In this document: positions 43,641 to 53,521 of the stretch, piece by piece
Numbering within the stretch: position 1 is the first letter of the stretch
Layout: each line of letters begins with the position of its first letter
DNA from: Aradus depressus
Lineage: Eukaryota > Arthropoda > Insecta > Hemiptera > Aradidae
Reading direction: 5' to 3'
Length of the DNA stretch: 64,000 nucleotides
NCBI GenBank assembly: GCA_963662175.1
Contig: OY759215.1
Location: forward strand, 58,545,213 to 58,609,212
The notes under the pieces: generated by a model
Told to the model about the DNA's origin: nothing
What the model saw: only the letters and a program-made list of their open reading frames with translations
Database searches by the model: none
Program-made: the position numbers and the translations under genes

Positions 43641-44726
43641 TTCGTTCTGGTAAAGCACAATGCTGGTGATTCACCTACGATTTATTTATTTATTTTTACT
43701 ATTAATCCTAATACTAATCACATGTGTGTCCAACTCTAACATTTAATGAACCTTCAACCATTTAATTGATATGCTATCTAGATGTATATATTATATGACG
43801 TATCCTATTACCATATGGTTTAGCGGAAATAGATATTATTATTACATATAGTACGTATATGATGATAGTGGCAATAAGAAATATAAAAAGTGTTTTTTTT
43901 TTCTATAAATAGTTGAAGTCCTGGGTATTTCCCCGGAGATACAAACTGGGGCGTCCCAGTGCTAAGTAGTCTGTCTACAGATAATAATCATCTGCCCTCT
44001 CCGTACAAACTGAGTAGTTTGACATTTATTGCCCCTAAGTCCCTGCTAATATTGGGACCACGCTCTGCCTGATGTCATTTATGCGCCAGTTATTTAACTG
44101 AGTTTCAGCTCTCCCTCAAAAAACCATTTTAAGAATTTGGTTGAAAATCGATAGGTGTTTTACTCAGAGACTTATAAATCCTCATAATCAATTTCGTGTT
44201 GATTCATGTAATTTTCTTTCTTTGATTCTTATGAGTAAGTGAGATGTGAATGAATAGATATGAACATAGCGAAAACATTTTGGTTTTTATGTTAGAAGAG
44301 GCGTAGGCAGCAGCTTGCTACGATGGAATATAAGCATTGAGAACGTTGACTATTAGGTAGGTACCTAAAATGTTAAATTGGGAAAGTACTGGCGGGAGGT
44401 GGCCCGCATTTTTAGTGTTTGTTGTGTGGCGACTCATATCGGAGAGTTTGGCGAGATGGATCAAATATTTACTTTTCATTTCATTGGGAACAAAGAGATA
44501 AAGAAGAAATGTTTTGTTCGATTCACGGGCATCGTACCTAATCACCTTCAAGTAAAGTCATTTAATGCAATGTTATTCCCGGGCATCGCCGGGTAACCTG
44601 TTTTTTTTTTGTTGATTTTTTGTCTTTTGAAAGACATCACTACCAATATATAGTCCGTAACAAAAAATTCAGGATTCAGGTGGTCGAAATGCTGGAAAAG
44701 TCTGTTCAAAACTTAACATCGAATTT
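43641..44726. other. No gene seen
   Basis: Unassigned DNA, partly family D-like near 44100-44210. The motif GGGCATCGCCGGGTAACC lies at 44581-44598. No coding evidence. Confidence 0.4.
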
Positions 44727-45176
44727 TTGATAATGGGATCGATCGTACTGGTGATTCCTCCTTATACGGTACTGGAGATTAATTATTATAAAACTAAGTT
44801 AGGAAGCCATGTGAAGTTTGATTTAGTTCCTTCAAATCTGGGGCAATATTTAGGAGGTGGACCTAATCTTTCTAAAGAAACCCTGATTGCGCCTACGCCG
44901 TGGTCAAGCCACCATCCCTGCCTCCATCCAATTAGAGGTCGAAGATTAACTTTGGAAGACTACCCCAGGCCATTACCAGGAAGGGGCTTGGTCAAAGTCG
45001 GCCGAACTTCTTTTGTGGTTTTACCAAATGCCCAGTTAAGCCGTTCCCCAAGGTCCGTTAAGACCTCAGAACAGAGCCATGATCCATTTTTGCCAAGTAA
45101 TTATTTCCCAGAAGGTATGGCGACATCGCAGATTTTGTTTGTCTGTCCATTTATCCTTTTCCAGGCCAATTTCTAA
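44727..45176 (+). CDS. Unrecognised open frame, up to 149 codons
   Basis: The frame is open for 450 bp in AT-rich DNA. The middle is Pro/Arg/Ser-rich (TPWSSHHPCLHPIRGRRLTL, then EDYPRPLPGRGLVK) and GC-richer than its flanks. I recognise no domain, and neither splice sites nor a promoter clearly frame it. It could be an exon, an old transposon piece or chance. Confidence 0.2.
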   Translation: MIMGSIVLVIPPYTVLEINYYKTKLGSHVKFDLVPSNLGQYLGGGPNLSKETLIAPTPWSSHHPCLHPIRGRRLTLEDYPRPLPGRGLVKVGRTSFVVLPNAQLSRSPRSVKTSEQSHDPFLPSNYFPEGMATSQILFVCPFILFQANF

Positions 45177-45454
45177 ATGCTAATCCTCACAGTTTTGCCT
45201 CAAAAGTTAAAAGTTCACCAACCTGGAAAGGATGCAGACAAGGAGGAGGAGGCTGTGGGAATCAAACTTCCATAAATTTCGAAAATTAAGAATACTAAAA
45301 AAAACTAATATTTAGGAGTTCACATATTTCATATTTTTGGTAAAATTGAATTGAAGTTATTTTAAACTTTTGAATTTCATTCATCTAATACATTTGCCTA
45401 TCATCGCCTGATGTTAAACATTTTTTTAAATCAGATGTTATAACATGATTGAAT

Positions 45455-45536
45455 TGAGCTACGAAAGAGCGCTCTGGTAGTAGGCGATATGACCTCGTAG
45501 TTAAAGCCCGGACATGATTAATAATAACTAACTACA
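45455..45536 (+). repeat. SINE 3' fragment
   Basis: Near-consensus tail: ACGAAAGAGCGCTCTGGTAG, TAGGCGATATGACCTCGTAG, TTAAAGCCCGG and ATAATAACTAAC. Confidence 0.85.
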
Positions 45537-45901
45537 AGTAAATATGTAGGTTAGTGACCAGAGGTCCAAAGTGGCTAGAATAAGTGTCCCGAAGTATTGT
45601 CAAAAAAGGAAAAAAAAAATCTTCGGAAAAAAAGTCGGAAAAAGTCAACGTAGTAACATCGCAGGGAAACTTAAGAAACACATACAGGTAAATGGAAACA
45701 AATATTTTTTTTTTGTTCTTATAAACGTTATACGGACGAGACACAAAAATGTATTTATGTAATGTATTACAGATAGAAACTATAAATCATAAACAGTGCG
45801 ATCGTGAGTTACTTTTGAACCCTCGGCAAAAAGTATATTGCGCGCCCTTTACAAAATGTCAACTAGAAGGTCTGTAGGTGTCATCGAACATTTTTATATT
45901 T

Positions 45902-46228
45902 AGTTATTGTGACTCATACCCGGGCTTCAACTACAAGGTCACGCCTACTACTAGCGAGCTCTCACGTCGCCCTCATAGACATGAGCTCGACTCCACATTA
46001 GAAATTCTAAATGTTGTCTACCTTAAATTTTTATTCACCTAGGATAGGGGTCTTTAACGAGTACCTGACATCGTACAAGCTCGGGAACTTCGCTTAACGT
46101 CCCATCCGAAGGTCGGCGTGCTCAAGGTTTTTTCACCTCCCAGATAAAAAACCTAAGGGCCACGGTCGGGTTTCTAACCCGCGATCTTGAGCTCAGAAGG
46201 CAATCATACCTCTGAGCTACCGCGCCCT
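45902..46228 (-). repeat. Full-length SINE, about 327 bp, reverse orientation
   Basis: Runs from the tail (AGTTATTGTGACTCATACCC at 45902) to the tRNA head (CTCTGAGCTACCGCGCCC at its right end). It holds all blocks, including CCATCCGAAGGTCGGCGTGC and the mutated box B region GGGTTTCTAACCC. It is the longest copy and shows the full architecture. Confidence 0.88.
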
Positions 46229-46282
46229 GTATATATTTATATAATTTATTTTTATACTAACTGGGCAGCCGGACCTTACTCT

Positions 46283-46551
46283 GCAATTGAAGCGGTCATT
46301 GTTGAAAGGGGATATGTAACAAAAATAAAAATTTTGGGAAGCTCAATAAAACTTCCTAAAGAATTGCGTCACATACCTCCTTTCAACAGTGACTCAGATA
46401 TTCTCAGCTCCACCACAACCAAAGAGCGCACTGCACATGTCTCATTTCAACACAGAAGATGTGTTCAGTCCTCAAGATTATGAAAATATAAAAAAGTCGT
46501 TTTGACATTTGATGTCACATATCCCCTTTTAACAATGACCGCTTCAATTAC
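46283..46551. repeat. 269-bp inverted-repeat element
   Basis: ATTGAAGCGGTCATTGTTGA at 46283 followed by AAGGGGATATGT is repeated inverted at the right end (ACATATCCCCTTTT, then CAATGACCGCTTCAAT), about 35 bp per arm. The interior is non-coding. A MITE is likely; no clear target duplication. Confidence 0.7.
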
Positions 46552-47658
46552 TAGTTGGGGGTGTCAGCTGTGCTAGCAGGTACTACCGGGGTTGCCCAGC
46601 GTGGGTAGGCTCTTACTAGCTGGGATGTCAAGGGTTGCACGGGACATACTAGGTTGGGTATTCGCTGTTGCTTCGCCACCGCTGCTCGGCCTAAATTAAT
46701 TTTTAAATTGATTTTCATAAAAAAAAAAACATTGCTTTATTACGGGATTTGGAATACAATATGCCTCATTTCCGTAGAATCACAGAAACAACGTTAAGAA
46801 TGTACCTACTGTCTAAGAATGGCCTAGAAATCGCATGATAGTCAAGTTCTTCAGACAACGCCGTGTAATACTGCTAGTACCTACTGTGTACGTTGGTGAA
46901 GTGCCCCTACTCAAATATTATGACGATTGTTTTTACCCATAAAATTTTTAAAGATATTACATAGAGGAGAAAACCATGTGTTTAGTGTTACTGTAGTCAA
47001 CAAGGGAGAAGATGTCATGTGCTCAAAATCCTGGAACCATGTTTTCCTCACAAAGAGTTCTTTGTTCTAATTTAAATTAGAAGAGTGTAAAGTTGTAGAC
47101 AGAATGTACCTATTTATCGCTAAGTTGTAGACAGAATGTACCTATTTATCGCTAAGTTGAAGTGTAAAGTTTAGCGCAAACTGTTGTAGTTAATTGTTCT
47201 AATAGGAGTTCAAAACTATTGCAAATAAACCTAGAACACTGTCGGGTTTTCCCAGCACAGTTCAACTCCCCTTCACAAAACACTGTCTCAAATGACAGGC
47301 TAATAACTGCAGGTAAGTTAATCCAAGCTGTTTACCTTTCATTTTGTCAGATTTAAACTAACACACTTCCCTCCCTCCCTCGTCAAATATTATATAGGTG
47401 TCTACTTAACTAGGCAATTTAGTTGAGTCTTTTGTCTCACATTGAAAACTATTTAAATAGACAAAGTGTTTCCAAAAAGATTATCTATTGACAACTCACT
47501 TATCATATCCATTCACTGTTGTCATACCTATAGCTGGAAACCGTGTGAAATTTTCGTAAAAATAGTGAAGAACCCTGTATGTAATAAAAAAGGCCCTTAT
47601 AGATATCATCCAGAGAAGCAGTGTGATTCAAATAGTTAATTTACAAATAGATACAGTT
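46552..47658. other. No gene seen; short tandem duplication
   Basis: AT-rich DNA. A 32-bp unit (AGTTGTAGACAGAATGTACC start) is exactly duplicated at 47091-47122 and 47123-47154. Otherwise nothing recognised. Confidence 0.5.
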
Positions 47659-47714
47659 AGTTAGTTATTATGACTCGTGCCCGGGCTTTTAACTGCAATG
47701 TCATATCGCCTATT
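47659..47714 (-). repeat. SINE, first piece (cut by the I-type LINE)
   Basis: Reverse-complement SINE tail: TATTATGACTCGTGCCCGGG, then AATGTCATATCGCCTATT, where it stops at the LINE. The last 12 bases, ATATCGCCTATT (47703-47714), are the target duplication and recur at 53505-53516. Confidence 0.85.
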
Positions 47715-47892
47715 CACAGTGTATGCCAGACCTTGGACCCGTGCGGATCTACAAGCTCAAGCCTACTCACTATAAGTCGTATTTATATATATATATTTTT
47801 TTTTTCCGTATAGTTATTTCGTAATTTAATTTTAAATTTTTTGGTTTCTTGCGATACTTACTACTGTAGTTTCTGGTAGTTTTTAATTTGGA

Positions 47893-49287
47893 ATGACTTC
47901 TGAAAGTGATGGGAGGGATATCCCTCCCGACATTGGCAAGGGTGATGAAATGGAGAGTGTATGTTTGGTCGAAGTAAATGGATGTGATACGGAGCTGAAT
48001 ATTTCTAATAGCAAACCAGAAGGAAATGAAAAACAGATTAACAAAGATGATAGTAAACATTTTAACCCCAGATCATACAAATATTTTGATGAAGGCCCAT
48101 TTTATGTCTTCATTGAATCGAAATCCACAGATAAAAATATAGGAAAATTACATCCAATGGCTTTAGGCTCTCTTATTTATAAGGGCGTACCTGGAGTACA
48201 AAAACATATTCAACAAATAAGATCTATCGGTCGAAACAGAGTGAAGGTGGAACTTAGTAATTACGAAAGTGCCAATCTACTTATCAAAACTGTTAATAGC
48301 AATACAACTGTAAATAATTTGCTAGCCTATGCGCCTAATTTTATGTTAGAGAAGAAAGGCATTATTCGTGGAGTTTGTCAGGAACTATCAGACGAGGACA
48401 TATTGAACCTTCTTAAAATTGAGAGATCTGTGCGTTACTGCAGTGTTGTAGGGGCTCGTAGACTTTTTAGGAAGGAAAATAAACAATTAGTTCCCACCCA
48501 GACGATTTTATTAACGTTTAGAGGACAGGTTTTACCGGAAGTAGTTAGTATACTTTATGTGAGATGTGAAGTTATGCCCTACGTACCAAGAACCCAACAA
48601 TGCTACAAGTGTCTCCGTTGGGGGCATGTCAATCGGAATTGTAAAAGTGCAGTCAGATGTTCGAAATGTGGAGACGCTCATGACAAACAAGATTGTACAA
48701 GCTTCCTGATGAAGTGTGTTCATTGTAATGGGGACCACCCCAGTATAGGCTACGATAACTGTCCTGAATCGATTAAACAGAAGACAATCAGAAGCTTGAT
48801 GGTACACGAAAACATCACCTTTGTGGAAGCCAAAGAGAGGGCTTATGGTAAAACTTTTAAGACAGCAGTTGAGAAGAAGCCTGATATAAAAAGTGGAGCC
48901 TCGTTTCCCCCCCTCCAGTCGTCCAACAGGGTGCCTCCCAAAAGGAAGAAACCCTCCTCTCCTCCATCTGTTAGACCTACTGAGAGCACTATGGTGGAGT
49001 ACAATAACTTGCTTAGGGACCTCAATTCTGATATAGTCAAACTTGAACCGATACAGGTCAACCCGCATAGGGCTAGCCTGCCTCGCCCAACCAATACAGC
49101 TACAGCTAGGCTCCTTCCCGCTACCGCAACAGTCCAAAGCTCCAAATCGCACGATTTTGACAAATTCTGTGATCTTATATTTGCAATTATAGACCAGTTA
49201 AAAGATGCAGCCAATCAAAATACTGATAAAGATGCTATTCTCTCCATGATTAAAGACAGGGCATCGGCCCTTGGCTTTAATCCATAA
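47893..49287 (+). CDS. I-type LINE ORF1, gag-like protein with three zinc knuckles, 464 aa
   Basis: Should bind LINE RNA and form the RNP. Residues ~1-60 are acidic and variable. Residues ~65-225 (FYVFIESKSTDKNIGKLHP, then GIIRGVCQEL and VGARRLFRKEN) match the region before the knuckles in I-type gags. Three CCHC motifs follow at ~235-290: CYKCLRWGHVNRNC (CX2CX4HX4C), CSKCGDAHDKQDC and CVHCNGDHPSIGYDNC. The rest is Pro/Ser/Lys-rich (PPKRKKPSSPPS) and ends in a Leu/Ile/Phe-containing segment. ATG at 47893 is the first in frame, and the frame is complete. Confidence 0.93.
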   Translation: MTSESDGRDIPPDIGKGDEMESVCLVEVNGCDTELNISNSKPEGNEKQINKDDSKHFNPRSYKYFDEGPFYVFIESKSTDKNIGKLHPMALGSLIYKGVPGVQKHIQQIRSIGRNRVKVELSNYESANLLIKTVNSNTTVNNLLAYAPNFMLEKKGIIRGVCQELSDEDILNLLKIERSVRYCSVVGARRLFRKENKQLVPTQTILLTFRGQVLPEVVSILYVRCEVMPYVPRTQQCYKCLRWGHVNRNCKSAVRCSKCGDAHDKQDCTSFLMKCVHCNGDHPSIGYDNCPESIKQKTIRSLMVHENITFVEAKERAYGKTFKTAVEKKPDIKSGASFPPLQSSNRVPPKRKKPSSPPSVRPTESTMVEYNNLLRDLNSDIVKLEPIQVNPHRASLPRPTNTATARLLPATATVQSSKSHDFDKFCDLIFAIIDQLKDAANQNTDKDAILSMIKDRASALGFNP

Positions 49288-49395
49288 TTCATAATCATTA
49301 TTATTATTATTATTATTTTATTTTTTATTATTATTTTTTTATTCGTGTGTATATATATGTGGATATGTATATATTCATTGTATATATGTATATAT

Positions 49396-49434
<39 letters not shown>

Positions 49435-49697
49435 CAATTATTATTATTATGCATGTTTATGTATTTGTGTGGGTATGTATGCATGTATATGTATGTTTAT
49501 GTGTGTGGGTATGTATGTATATGTATGTTTGTGTGTATATACCTGTGGTTTTGTATGCATATATTTAAATTTTATTATATAATTTTTATCTATTGTTATG
49601 ATTTTATTTACTTACTCTATTATTATTTCCTTTATCATTTATTCAACTGCCCCTTTAAAAACCCACTTTAATTAATTTCATAATTATATTAAATTTT
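49288..49697 (+). other. Spacer between the I-LINE ORFs, with a 37-T tract
   Basis: ATT- and TG/TA-rich microsatellite DNA with 37 T at 49398-49434. No gene. I-type LINEs often have a spacer of this size between ORF1 and ORF2. Confidence 0.8.
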
Positions 49698-52600
49698 ATG
49701 ATGTACAATATATTACAATGGAATGCAAGATCGGCTGTTGCGAATAAGGGAAGTTTAGAATTTTGTCTAGGAGAATCGAGGGTGGACATAGCTATCTTGA
49801 GTGAGACATGGTTCCGTGAGGGCCGTTATGTTAATTTTAGGGGTTACAACAATATTAGAGAGGATAGGATGGACGGAAAGGGTGGAGTCGCCATTCTGTT
49901 GCGGAACCACATTTCCTACCAGAGCATAGATTCTATTTGCAGGTTAGATAATGTCCAAGTGGTCGGAGTTAGAGTTCCCTATAAAAACAGTTTCCTTACC
50001 ATCATTTCACTTTATAACTTACCTTCGAACAACATCTCGAGAGAGGACTGGGTTAGACTGTTCAAGTCTGTCCCTCGGCCATGTGTCATCGCTGGAGACT
50101 TCAACGTCCATCATCAAGCCTGGGGCAACACGCTAACCGACTCCAAGGGAACTAAACTCTTCGATGCAGTCCAATTAAGCAACTTGGTTTTCTTGAACGA
50201 CGGTTCACCAACTCTGGTGAGGAACGTTTCTCAGGTAAATGAGAGCGCTGTTGATGTGAGCCTGGTGTCTCCTGAGCTCGCGTTGGACTACAACTGGGAG
50301 ACTCTGACTGACCCCATGGGCTCCAACCACCTTCCCATCCTCATCACCCCGCTATCCAAAGACCACCCCCATCCTGTCAGACAGCATCCCTTCGAGGGCC
50401 GCTGGAACCTGAACAGAGCCAACTGGGACCTATACAGATCACTGATGACCAGTTATACATTAGAACAAGTATCTAGGGAAAGGAGACTTGATTATGAGAG
50501 TTTCGTTGAAAATATTAATAAAGCGGCTTTTCTCAGCATTCCGAAGAGTACACGACCCAGACACCACGATTGTTCTAACCCTTGGTGGAATGACGAATGT
50601 CGTCAGGTAATAAATGCAAGAAAAGATACCTACAAGAATTACGCTAGATCTTGTACGTATGACAACTTTCTACGTTATAAAGAAATGACGGCGAAAGCAA
50701 AAAGGGTAATAAGATTAAGTAAAAAGAAAGCCTGGTCTGAATTTTGTAACACCCTGTCTAAAAATACAGCTCCTTCGTTAATATGGACTTCTCTAAAGAA
50801 GATAAAAAACCGGAAAACTTCCAACAAACCACCTCTCGGCATGGGAGATTGGGTTGACGAGTTTTTTAATGATCTATGCCCCCCATCAGTAGAAGAAAAT
50901 GTCATACATGATCTGGGACATAAAGAAGATCATTGGCTTCTGGACGATTTCACAATGCATGAATTAAAATTGGCCATTAAATCCTCAAATAACACAGCTC
51001 CAGGAAAAGATCAAATCCATTATTCCATGATAGCAAATTTACCTGAGAGATCTAAACAGCTACTCTTACAAATTTTCAATAACATTTGGTTAAGAGGAGA
51101 GTTTCCGCTTGCCTGGAAAGAGTACGTGGTGGTGCCCATCTTAAAACCCGGAAAGAGCCCTTCTAAAGCGGATTCATTTAGACCCATCTCCTTATCATCC
51201 TGCCTTCTTAAGACTTTAGAACGAATGATAAAACTCAGGTTTGAATGGTATCTGGAGAACAACAGCCTACTTCCCAGGAGCCAGTGTGGTTTCAGGAAGG
51301 GAAGGTCTGTCTACCATTGTCAACTCCAGCTCCTTACCGATATCAATCTGTCTTTCACTCAGAGAGAATCTGTACTTGGAATTTTTTTGGACATAACCAA
51401 GGCCTATGACAATGTTGTATTCTCGGTATTAGAAAATGTTATGATTAGTTTAGAAATCCCAAAATCATTTATTGTACGTTTGATTAACATTCTACGAAAC
51501 AGGAGAGTATTTTTGAGAATTAATCACGAATATTTGGGACCGAGAATATGTTCTAAAGGACTACCTCAAGGAGGCATATTAAGCTGTCTCCTGTATGCCA
51601 TATATGTATCGGATTTGAGTCAAGTTGTTCCACAAATGCAAATAACGCAATATGCCGACGATGTATGTATATATACATCTGGGAAAACTATTGAAGATTG
51701 CATAGTGAAAGCAAATCCATCAATTGGGCAATTCTTGAGATGGGCTGATGGGAAAGGACTAACTATATCCAAGACTAAGACAGTGGTCTGTCCATTCACT
51801 CGGCAGAGACACCTCCCAGAGTGGGCTGAGATTGAATTAGGAGGAGTAAATTTTCCATATAGAAGAACAGTTCTTTTTTTGGGGCTAATATTAGATACCA
51901 AGCTGAATTGGAATGACCATATAAAAAATATTCTTAAAAAATCTGAAATGTATATAAATATTCTGAGGTCCATCTGCAGTCTGAAATGGGGAGCCGAGCA
52001 AGATGTTTGTCTTAACTTTTACAGAGTTACTATTAGAGCAGTCCTGGACTTCGGTTGTTTTTTTTATGCCGATGCCTGCAAAAGTCGCTTGCACTCCTTG
52101 AATGTTCTACAAAATAAATCTATAAAGCTTAGCATTGGTTTCTTAAATAGTACCCCTACTAACAACATTCTGGTAGAAGCTTGTGAACCACCATTGCACC
52201 TGCGAAGAATGATGCTAACCAAAAGATTTGTATTTGGAATACTCTCGCGAAGTGAAGATTTGGGCCGAAAGGTATCTCTACTTGCACAGAAAGTCCTAAC
52301 ATCGACCTACTGGAAGACTAAGAAGACCCCTCTCATAGTGGATGGTTTCTTATCTTCGTCCGGGCTCCAACAGTTAATTCATTTAGAGCCTGTTCCTACA
52401 ATATTTCAGAAAAATTTGAAAGACCTGTTGTTTGATATTTCCATAGTAAACATTCCTGATTTTGGTTCATATCCTATCTATAATCTAAATTCAAAATTCG
52501 AATCGTATCTTCTAGACCTTTTTCCCGATACTCACTTCTTATATACAGACGGATCAAAATCTGCTCATGGTGTTGGAGCAGCTGTTTATGACCCCTTTAT

Positions 52601-53390
52601 ACAAAATCATGTGAAGGTTCGCTTGGCGAGTGTAGCCTCCATTTATACTGCAGAGTTGGTAGCCATCATAGAAGCACTTTACTATGTAGTGACTACAGTC
52701 TATAGAAATGTGCTTATCCTAACAGACAGCCAGAGCTCCATTATCAAACTATCCAACGTGCGAGTGGAGGCCTCGGTGAACCACCTGATGGTGGGGATCC
52801 TGGAGCGTCTCCGAAATTTGTCCCAGCAAGGAAGAAGCATACGTCTCGCCTGGGTGAGGGCTCACTCGGGAATTGTTAACAATGAGATGGTCGACAGTTT
52901 GGCAAAGTCAGCTACTGAGTACCAGGAGGTAAGCTCTCGGTATAAAGTCCCCGTGACTGACCTATATACGAACTTTAACCAAGAACTCAGAATCGCTTGG
53001 CAAAGAGAATATGATACGAGCGATGTGGGGTTATTTTATAAGGCAGGCAATACACGTGTAGGAATACCATCATGGTTTGGAAAATCTTCCAGATCTCGAA
53101 GATTTGTTAAGAATCTCTGCAGAATAAGAACTAACCATGCACTGTGTCGTAAATATTTGCATAGGATCGGTAGAAGTGAGACTCCTCTCTGTGAGGACTG
53201 TGCAATGACCGAGGATCCAGAGCATATTATCATGTGTTGCAGTAAATATTCGTATGCAAGGACCAAATTTATAGATAAGGTACGGAAGATAACAAAGGAT
53301 ACCCCAAGTTACATGGACCTGCTCAGACTTCCCAATCTCCATGCCGATAATTTATATTCATTTTTTCAGGAGATAGGCGTGGATTTTTAG
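49698..53390 (+). CDS. I-type LINE ORF2, endonuclease, reverse transcriptase and RNase H, 1230 aa
   Basis: APE endonuclease at ~1-220: LQWNARSAVANKG, AILSETWF, GDFNVHHQAWG and a SNHLPILI motif. RT at ~430-700: KSSNNTAPGKDQIHY, SFRPISLSSCLLK, SQCGFRKGRSV, GIFLDITKAYDNV (Asp), GLPQGGILS and TQYADDVCIY (YADD). RNase H at ~945-1075 keeps the acidic set: FLYTDGSKSAHGVGA (Asp), YTAELVAIIEAL (Glu), LILTDSQSSI (Asp) and GIVNNEMVDSLAKS (Asp). The C-terminus has LCRIRTNHALCRKYLHRIG and CEDCAMTEDPEHIIMCC, the CCHC-type finger of this group. Start MMYN at 49698; no frameshift or stop. All catalytic motifs I can check are present. Confidence 0.95.
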   Translation: MMYNILQWNARSAVANKGSLEFCLGESRVDIAILSETWFREGRYVNFRGYNNIREDRMDGKGGVAILLRNHISYQSIDSICRLDNVQVVGVRVPYKNSFLTIISLYNLPSNNISREDWVRLFKSVPRPCVIAGDFNVHHQAWGNTLTDSKGTKLFDAVQLSNLVFLNDGSPTLVRNVSQVNESAVDVSLVSPELALDYNWETLTDPMGSNHLPILITPLSKDHPHPVRQHPFEGRWNLNRANWDLYRSLMTSYTLEQVSRERRLDYESFVENINKAAFLSIPKSTRPRHHDCSNPWWNDECRQVINARKDTYKNYARSCTYDNFLRYKEMTAKAKRVIRLSKKKAWSEFCNTLSKNTAPSLIWTSLKKIKNRKTSNKPPLGMGDWVDEFFNDLCPPSVEENVIHDLGHKEDHWLLDDFTMHELKLAIKSSNNTAPGKDQIHYSMIANLPERSKQLLLQIFNNIWLRGEFPLAWKEYVVVPILKPGKSPSKADSFRPISLSSCLLKTLERMIKLRFEWYLENNSLLPRSQCGFRKGRSVYHCQLQLLTDINLSFTQRESVLGIFLDITKAYDNVVFSVLENVMISLEIPKSFIVRLINILRNRRVFLRINHEYLGPRICSKGLPQGGILSCLLYAIYVSDLSQVVPQMQITQYADDVCIYTSGKTIEDCIVKANPSIGQFLRWADGKGLTISKTKTVVCPFTRQRHLPEWAEIELGGVNFPYRRTVLFLGLILDTKLNWNDHIKNILKKSEMYINILRSICSLKWGAEQDVCLNFYRVTIRAVLDFGCFFYADACKSRLHSLNVLQNKSIKLSIGFLNSTPTNNILVEACEPPLHLRRMMLTKRFVFGILSRSEDLGRKVSLLAQKVLTSTYWKTKKTPLIVDGFLSSSGLQQLIHLEPVPTIFQKNLKDLLFDISIVNIPDFGSYPIYNLNSKFESYLLDLFPDTHFLYTDGSKSAHGVGAAVYDPFIQNHVKVRLASVASIYTAELVAIIEALYYVVTTVYRNVLILTDSQSSIIKLSNVRVEASVNHLMVGILERLRNLSQQGRSIRLAWVRAHSGIVNNEMVDSLAKSATEYQEVSSRYKVPVTDLYTNFNQELRIAWQREYDTSDVGLFYKAGNTRVGIPSWFGKSSRSRRFVKNLCRIRTNHALCRKYLHRIGRSETPLCEDCAMTEDPEHIIMCCSKYSYARTKFIDKVRKITKDTPSYMDLLRLPNLHADNLYSFFQEIGVDF

Positions 53391-53461
53391 ATTTTAGTTT
53401 TTAGAGACCATTCATATATGAATGTTTTATTTTGAAGTGGCTAATGGCTCAACGCTAAAGT

Positions 53462-53462
<1 letters not shown>

Positions 53463-53505
<43 letters not shown>
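53463..53505 (+). repeat. Poly-A tail of the I-type LINE
   Basis: 43 A in a row; the last may belong to the duplication. It follows the 3' UTR and directly precedes the second SINE piece. Confidence 0.9.
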
Positions 53506-53508
<3 letters not shown>

Positions 53509-53521
53509 CGCCTATTACCAG

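Larger units (their letters stand above)
47715..53504 (+). mobile_element. I-clade LINE with endonuclease, RT and RNase H, full length, 5.79 kb
   Basis: Flanked by ATATCGCCTATT on both sides and ending in 42-43 A. Two intact frames (464 and 1230 codons) are separated by a 410-bp spacer. RNase H after RT plus a three-knuckle gag places it in the I-like group. It begins CACAGTGTATGCC, with a 178-bp 5' UTR. Intact frames, long poly-A and an exact duplication suggest a young and possibly competent copy. Confidence 0.95.
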
